Source of the DNA: a virus
Strand: one strand, 5' to 3'
DNA: 30,715 nt
Virus record (IMG/VR): IMGVR_UViG_3300030101_001574
Span: 1-30,715 of that record
Made by a program: the position numbers and the translations under genes. Position 1 is the stretch's first letter. Every line of letters begins with the position of its first letter. The notes below the pieces were generated by a model, which saw only the letters and a list, made by a program, of their open reading frames with translations, made no database searches and was not told where the DNA came from. Below are positions 30,304-30,715 of the stretch, piece by piece.

Positions 30304-30715
30304 TGTTAGTTGTTATTTTAATTTGTATTTATTTTTTATTCTACTTACAATACCTGTTTGTGATCTTAACCAAAGTTTTTTTATTCTATATTTTTTTTCA
30401 ATTTCTGCATATTCTTGTAAATATTTCTTCACTCTTGTATAAGTATTATAAATAGAAGTATAACTAATATTAGTTTTATCAGATAAACTTTTTATGGTTT
30501 CACCACCTTGTATATAGTTATATATTTTCTTGTCATACCAATGTAACGTATCTATTTGATTTTTGTTACATACTTTTTTTTGATACATTTTATTATGTAT
30601 TTTATTATACTTTGGTAAAAATTTTCTTATATACTTTGCTTCTAATCTGTTTACTTCTTTACTTGTAGTAAAATCACCTAAATTTTCTATAATTGTCCAA
30701 GAATCAAATTCCTTA
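30304..30715. repeat. Right copy of imperfect terminal direct repeat
   Basis: The counterpart of bases 1-272. It carries an extra in-frame block at 30412-30555 (48 codons in place of one in the left copy). The flanks on each side of the block stay nearly identical, and the window ends inside the repeat. Confidence 0.85.
30313..30715 (-). CDS. GIY-YIG endonuclease with inserted HTH, 5' end beyond the window
   Basis: The reading frame stays open to the window edge, so the true start lies outside; the Met at 30588 is internal. The visible part begins at the equivalent of residue 50 of the left copy (KEFDSWTIIENLGDFTTSKE). It keeps the catalytic-side segment with KYIRKFLPKYNK, and ends KKLWLRSQTGIV then a frameshifted tail. 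Between VCNKNQ and YAEIEKK it has 48 residues in place of one: IDTLHWYDKKIYNYIQGG, then ETIKSLSDKTNISYTSIYNT. This is a helix-turn-helix. GIY-YIG enzymes commonly carry separate DNA-binding modules, so the block may set target specificity. Confidence 0.78.
   Translation of the reverse strand, partial: KEFDSWTIIENLGDFTTSKEVNRLEAKYIRKFLPKYNKIHNKMYQKKVCNKNQIDTLHWYDKKIYNYIQGGETIKSLSDKTNISYTSIYNTYTRVKKYLQEYAEIEKKYRIKKLWLRSQTGIVSRIKNKYKLK

Noticed and set aside
1-30715. Search for tRNA genes, CRISPR arrays, integrase and repressor
   Set aside because: No cloverleaf-like GC-containing segments, spaced repeats or recombinase signatures were seen; weakly conserved ones could still be missed without computation.

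Overview
The window looks like an almost complete genome of a tailed phage (Caudoviricetes, probably siphovirus-like) of a low-GC marine Bacteroidetes/Flavobacteriia host. This rests on the very AT-rich DNA, the absence of Shine-Dalgarno sequences before the starts, the terminase type (GGTSASKT P-loop), the XkdF-type prohead protease with Bacteroidetes-phage accessory modules, and several tiny proteins I recognise from marine flavophages. Every supported gene lies on the minus strand, so transcription runs from high to low coordinates. Genes are packed with ATGA or TAATG overlaps. No integrase, repressor, tRNA, rRNA or CRISPR array was seen, so a lytic lifestyle is the simplest reading. No stretch over 300 bases lacks a gene; the longest apparent gap (25580-25868) holds three micro-ORFs.

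Layout in transcription order. (1) Right edge to about 22.9 kb, DNA metabolism and regulation: a GIY-YIG/HTH endonuclease cut by the edge, an 80-aa protein, NinG-like nuclease, a small HTH protein, an SSB-like protein, a DnaB/RecA-type helicase ATPase, a small membrane protein, a sigma-like HTH factor, a Cys-rich protein, a putative restriction-like PD-(D/E)XK protein, a RecB/DUF3799-like nuclease, HNH endonuclease, ParB-like protein, and a stand-alone DnaA domain IV protein. No DNA polymerase or primase is visible, so replication must lean on the host. (2) 22.9-21.4 kb: small and large terminase. (3) 21.4-20.5 kb: four small unknown genes. (4) 20.4-11.6 kb, tail and joining genes: putative chaperone, tail-terminator-like and gp10-like proteins, three large tail proteins, tape measure. 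(5) 11.6-4.5 kb, head genes: multi-domain prohead protease, scaffold-like protein, major capsid, putative tail tube, portal with an extra C-terminal module, connector. (6) 4.5-2.2 kb: fibre or adhesin-like genes. (7) 2.2-0.5 kb, lysis: small membrane proteins, M15 endolysin, 3TM holin. (8) Left edge: a second, shorter GIY-YIG endonuclease.

The two ends are an imperfect direct repeat: 1-272 matches 30304-30715 except for an in-frame 141-nt net insertion in the right copy. Either the genome is a circular molecule of about 30.3 kb whose junction was assembled from two population variants, or there are two tandem paralogues. The inserted segment encodes an HTH resembling the C-terminus of the phage's own sigma-like factor, the most unusual observation in the window. 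Other points of interest are the solo DnaA domain IV, a 25-aa CDGSH-like microprotein, accessory modules fused to portal and protease, a recurrent TATTGTA element before ATGs, and a uniform family of G-rich terminators on the minus strand.
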